NCBI GenBank assembly: GCA_945888895.1
Contig: CAMDAY010000115.1
Location: 1-7,034, forward strand
DNA length: 7,034 nt
DNA from: Dehalococcoides mccartyi
GTDB lineage: Bacteria > Chloroflexota > Dehalococcoidia > UBA2979
Direction of reading: 5' to 3'
Positions 5,367-7,034 of the stretch are shown here, one piece after another (position 1 is the first letter of the stretch; each line of letters opens with the position of its first letter). Under the pieces are notes generated by a model. That model was given only the letters and a program-made list of their open reading frames with translations. It was not told the DNA's origin and did not search any database. The position numbers and the translations under genes are program-made.

Positions 5367-6425
5367 CTAGCCGCCGATGTACGACATCTCGACGTGGGGG
5401 CGCGTGCCGGGCGTCGAGGCGGACCGCAGTTCGGAGTAGCGATCCGCACGAGCATGCCACGTCGCGTCGATGAGCGCGCCGAGATCCTCGTCGCTCGCGC
5501 CGGCACGCATGGCGGCGCGCAGGTCGGCGCCGGCCTCGCTGGCGAAGAGGCAGGTGTACACGGAGCCCTCGGCGGAGAGGCGCGCGCGGGTGCAGGTGCC
5601 GCAGAAGGGCTGCGTGACCGAGGTGATGAAGCCGATCTCGCCCTGGCCGTCCCGGTAGCGGTACCGCTGCGCGACCTCGCCCGTGTAGTTGGCATCGACG
5701 GGCTCGAGGGGGAACGCGGCGTCGATCTGCTTCACCAGTTCGGCGGCGGGGAGCACCTCGTCCATCTTCCAACCGTTGGTGCTGCCGACGTCCATGAACT
5801 CGATGAACCGCACGATGTGCGGCGTGCCGCGGAAGTGCCGCGCGAGGTCGAGCAGCGTGTAGTCGTTCACCCCTCGGCGGACGACGGCGTTGATCTTCAC
5901 CGGCAGCCCGACCGCGGCGGCCGCATCGATGCCTTCGAGCACCATCGCTACCGGGAAGTCCATGTCGTTCATCGAGCGGAAGATCGCGTCGTCGAGGGAG
6001 TCGAGGCTGACGGTGACGCGGTCGAGGCCCGCGCGCTGCAGCGGCTCCGCGAGCGTCTTGAGCATCGTGCCGTTCGTGGTCATCGCGATGTCGACATCGG
6101 GGATCTCACGCAGCATCTCGACGAGCGTGGGGATCTTCGCGCGCAGCGTGGGCTCGCCGCCGGTCAGGCGCAACTTCTTCACGCCGCGCTCCGCGAAGAG
6201 CCGCGCGATGCGCGTGATCTCCTCGAACGTCATGATCTCGCTGCGCGGGAGGAACGCGAAGTTCGGGCCGAAGACTTCCTTGGGCATGCAGTACTGGCAG
6301 CGGAAATTGCACCGGTCGGTGACCGAGATGCGCAGGTCGCGCAGCGGCCGACCGAGGCGGTCGACGAGCGCCGGGGCCTCGACGGGGCCTTCGGCTTCGG
6401 GGAACTCGAGGTCGGGGTGGGGCAT
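5367..6425 (-). CDS. moaA: GTP 3',8-cyclase MoaA (radical SAM)
   Basis: MoaA uses S-adenosylmethionine and two 4Fe-4S clusters to cyclise GTP to 3',8-cyclo-7,8-dihydro-GTP, the first step of Moco synthesis. The 352-residue product is normal in size. The radical-SAM motif CNFRCQYC gives C39, C43 and C46. LRLTGGEPTLR (residues 85-95) is the SAM-binding GGE region, and VSLDSLDDAIF and RFIEFMDVG are typical core strands. The C-terminal cluster site is C275-x2-C278-x13-C292 (FCGTCTRARLSAEG...CLF). The protein ends in MSYIGG; the Gly-Gly tail is functionally important in the family. The ATG at 6425 is preferred over the one at 6482, because the intervening 19 codons are non-conserved and include a TACACT box six bases before the ATG. 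The message is thus probably leaderless, leaving no room for a Moco riboswitch. moaC follows after 27 bases. Confidence 0.97.
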   Translation of the reverse strand: MPHPDLEFPEAEGPVEAPALVDRLGRPLRDLRISVTDRCNFRCQYCMPKEVFGPNFAFLPRSEIMTFEEITRIARLFAERGVKKLRLTGGEPTLRAKIPTLVEMLREIPDVDIAMTTNGTMLKTLAEPLQRAGLDRVTVSLDSLDDAIFRSMNDMDFPVAMVLEGIDAAAAVGLPVKINAVVRRGVNDYTLLDLARHFRGTPHIVRFIEFMDVGSTNGWKMDEVLPAAELVKQIDAAFPLEPVDANYTGEVAQRYRYRDGQGEIGFITSVTQPFCGTCTRARLSAEGSVYTCLFASEAGADLRAAMRAGASDEDLGALIDATWHARADRYSELRSASTPGTRPHVEMSYIGG

Positions 6426-6431
6426 GCATCC

Positions 6432-6437
6432 AGTGTA
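6432..6437 (-). promoter_or_regulatory. Probable -10 box of moaA-moaC (leaderless)
   Basis: TACACT on the minus strand, then GGATGC, then the moaA ATG. This is the same box-to-start distance of six bases as at tsaD. No recognisable -35 or ribosome site is present. The box lies inside the longer open frame and so argues against the ATG at 6482. Confidence 0.5.
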
Positions 6438-6474
6438 AACCTTGGTGTCCTCGGCCCTGCGGGGGCGGAACGGG

Positions 6475-6567
6475 CCCCTCACCCTGCCCTCTCCCCAAAC
6501 GGGGAGTAGGGTTCTGAACCGGATCCGCCCCCCTCTCTCCGTTTCGGGAGTGGGTTGGGGTGAGGGT
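6475..6567. repeat. Composite palindromic repeat between divergent genes
   Basis: The outer arms CCCTCACCC (6476-6484) and GGGTGAGGG (6558-6566) are perfect complements. Inside the left half is CCCT-CTCCCC-AAAC-GGGGAG-t-AGGG (6487-6511), a 10-bp stem with one bulge. Next comes GGTT-CTG-AACC (6510-6520). The right half, CTCTCTCCG-TTT-CGGGAGTGGG, forms a second, weaker stem. It looks like two family members in opposite orientation joined head to head. It fills most of the gap between moaA and the methyltransferase gene. Confidence 0.65.
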
Positions 6568-6584
6568 CTTCCGGCGCGCCCCGG

Positions 6585-6590
6585 TACGAT
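6585..6590 (+). promoter_or_regulatory. Probable -10 box of the rsmJ-like gene (leaderless)
   Basis: TACGAT followed by GAGGC and the GTG at 6596, a distance of five bases. The TGA at 6590-6592 closes the frame just upstream, so the GTG is the first possible start in this frame. The region where a -35 would fall is the end of the palindromic repeat and shows no consensus. Confidence 0.45.
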
Positions 6591-6595
6591 GAGGC

Positions 6596-7034
6596 GTGAC
6601 CTCCTCCATCCCCGCCGTCCCCATGGTCGTGACGACCTCGATCCCCTCGCTCGTGGAGGTGGCTCGTGGGCGTGCGCGTGACCTCGGGCTGGTGTTTGTC
6701 GAGGCGGCGGAGCCGGGCGTGCTGGCGCTCGTGCTGGACGAGGTGGGGTGGGCGCTGTTCGACTGCGCGCCCGGCGCGCCGGGGGCCGTGCGCGCCGACC
6801 TCCTGGGCGGTGGCATGGGTGAGCGGCTACGCGCGGGCGGTCGAGGCGAGGGACGCCTGGCGTCCGCGCTCGGGCTGAAGCGCCACCCGGAGTCGCGCGT
6901 CCTCGACGCGACGGCGGGCCTGGGACGGGAGAGCGTGCTCGCCGCCGCGCTCGGCTGCGAGGTGATCGCCTGCGAGCGGTCGCCGATCGTCGCGACGCTG
7001 CTGCGTGATGGCCTCGACCGTGCTGCCGAGGAGG
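6596..7034 (+). CDS. rsmJ: RsmJ-like 16S rRNA guanine-N2 methyltransferase, 3' end missing
   Basis: RsmJ methylates N2 of a guanine in helix 45 of 16S rRNA (G1516 in E. coli) using S-adenosylmethionine. The window holds the first 146 codons; the family is about 250 residues long, so roughly the N-terminal half to 60 % is visible. The match is to the family's signature run: DLLGGGMGERLRAGGRGEG (GGRGE at residues 81-85), then ALGLKRHPESRVLDATAGLGRES. In that run the SAM-binding motif I is DATAGLGRES at 104-113, and it is followed by GCEVIACERSPIVATLLRDGL (ER at 127-128). The frame is open to the window edge. The GTG at 6596 is favoured by the -10 box five bases upstream; the ATG at 6623 (MVVTTSIPS) is the alternative and has no ribosome site. 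The gene is divergent from moaA. Orthology rather than a related methyltransferase is likely but rests on half the protein. Confidence 0.85.
   Translation, partial: MTSSIPAVPMVVTTSIPSLVEVARGRARDLGLVFVEAAEPGVLALVLDEVGWALFDCAPGAPGAVRADLLGGGMGERLRAGGRGEGRLASALGLKRHPESRVLDATAGLGRESVLAAALGCEVIACERSPIVATLLRDGLDRAAEE

Noticed and set aside
4867..5772. A 301-codon minus-strand frame overlapping moaC and the moaA 3' end
   Set aside because: It is a shifted frame of the two real genes, Arg/Pro/His-rich, without motifs.
3867..6425. A dedicated Fe-S/Moco regulatory system formed by the regulator and moaA-moaC
   Set aside because: Proximity only. The regulator has its own promoter, is separated from moaC by about 320 bases of repeats, and no shared operator could be recognised by eye.
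5073..6509. A 478-codon open frame on the plus strand
   Set aside because: It is antisense to moaC and moaA, both of which carry unmistakable catalytic motifs. Its C-terminus (ending PHPALSPNGE) is simply translated palindromic repeat.
1..7034. CRISPR array, tRNA or rRNA, or an insertion sequence
   Set aside because: No regularly spaced direct repeats, cloverleaf, rRNA-like segment, transposase frame or target-site duplication was seen. The repeats present are single dispersed palindromes.

Overview
The window is a dense, very GC-rich (about 70 % by eye) bacterial chromosomal segment with six protein-coding genes. Five lie on the minus strand and one runs off the right edge on the plus strand. 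No RNA genes, transposase, integrase or CRISPR array are visible. The organism is probably a high-GC bacterium, and Chloroflexota is a reasonable guess. The guess rests on the phosphatase-like/membrane/beta-propeller protein, the SufR-like regulator and the apparent leaderless promoters. No phylogenetic marker here settles it.

Layout from left to right. 1-215: repeat-rich DNA downstream of tsaD. 216-1262 (-): tsaD, the catalytic subunit for the universal t6A37 tRNA modification. 1263-1588: a 326-base gap holding the tsaD promoter and several palindromic repeats. 1589-3658 (-): a 689-residue membrane protein with a degenerate PP2C-type phosphatase domain, a linker, one membrane span, a helical segment and a C-terminal beta-propeller. 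3659-3866: a leader and probable promoter. 3867-4529 (-): a winged-helix regulator of the SufR type with three cysteines placed to bind an iron-sulfur cluster. 4530-4850: its promoter, then a block of hairpin repeats. 4851-5339 (-) moaC and 5367-6425 (-) moaA form a two-gene operon for the first steps of molybdenum cofactor synthesis. 6426-6595: a divergent promoter region built around a palindromic repeat. 6596-7034 (+): the 5' part of an rsmJ-like 16S rRNA guanine methyltransferase gene.

Functionally this is mostly housekeeping: tRNA modification, rRNA methylation and Moco synthesis, plus one redox/Fe-S-type regulator and one poorly understood cell-surface signalling-type protein. MoaA needs Fe-S clusters and the regulator looks Fe-S-binding, but the sequence shows no direct link between them.

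The points most worth a second look are: (i) the propeller protein, whose phosphatase domain has lost its canonical metal-binding aspartates; (ii) near-identical -10 boxes placed 5-6 bases before the start codons of tsaD, moaA and rsmJ, implying leaderless mRNAs; (iii) a family of GTGAGG/CCTCAC-ended palindromic repeats occupying four of the gene-free stretches. I see no complete undescribed system such as a defence island or biosynthetic cluster.
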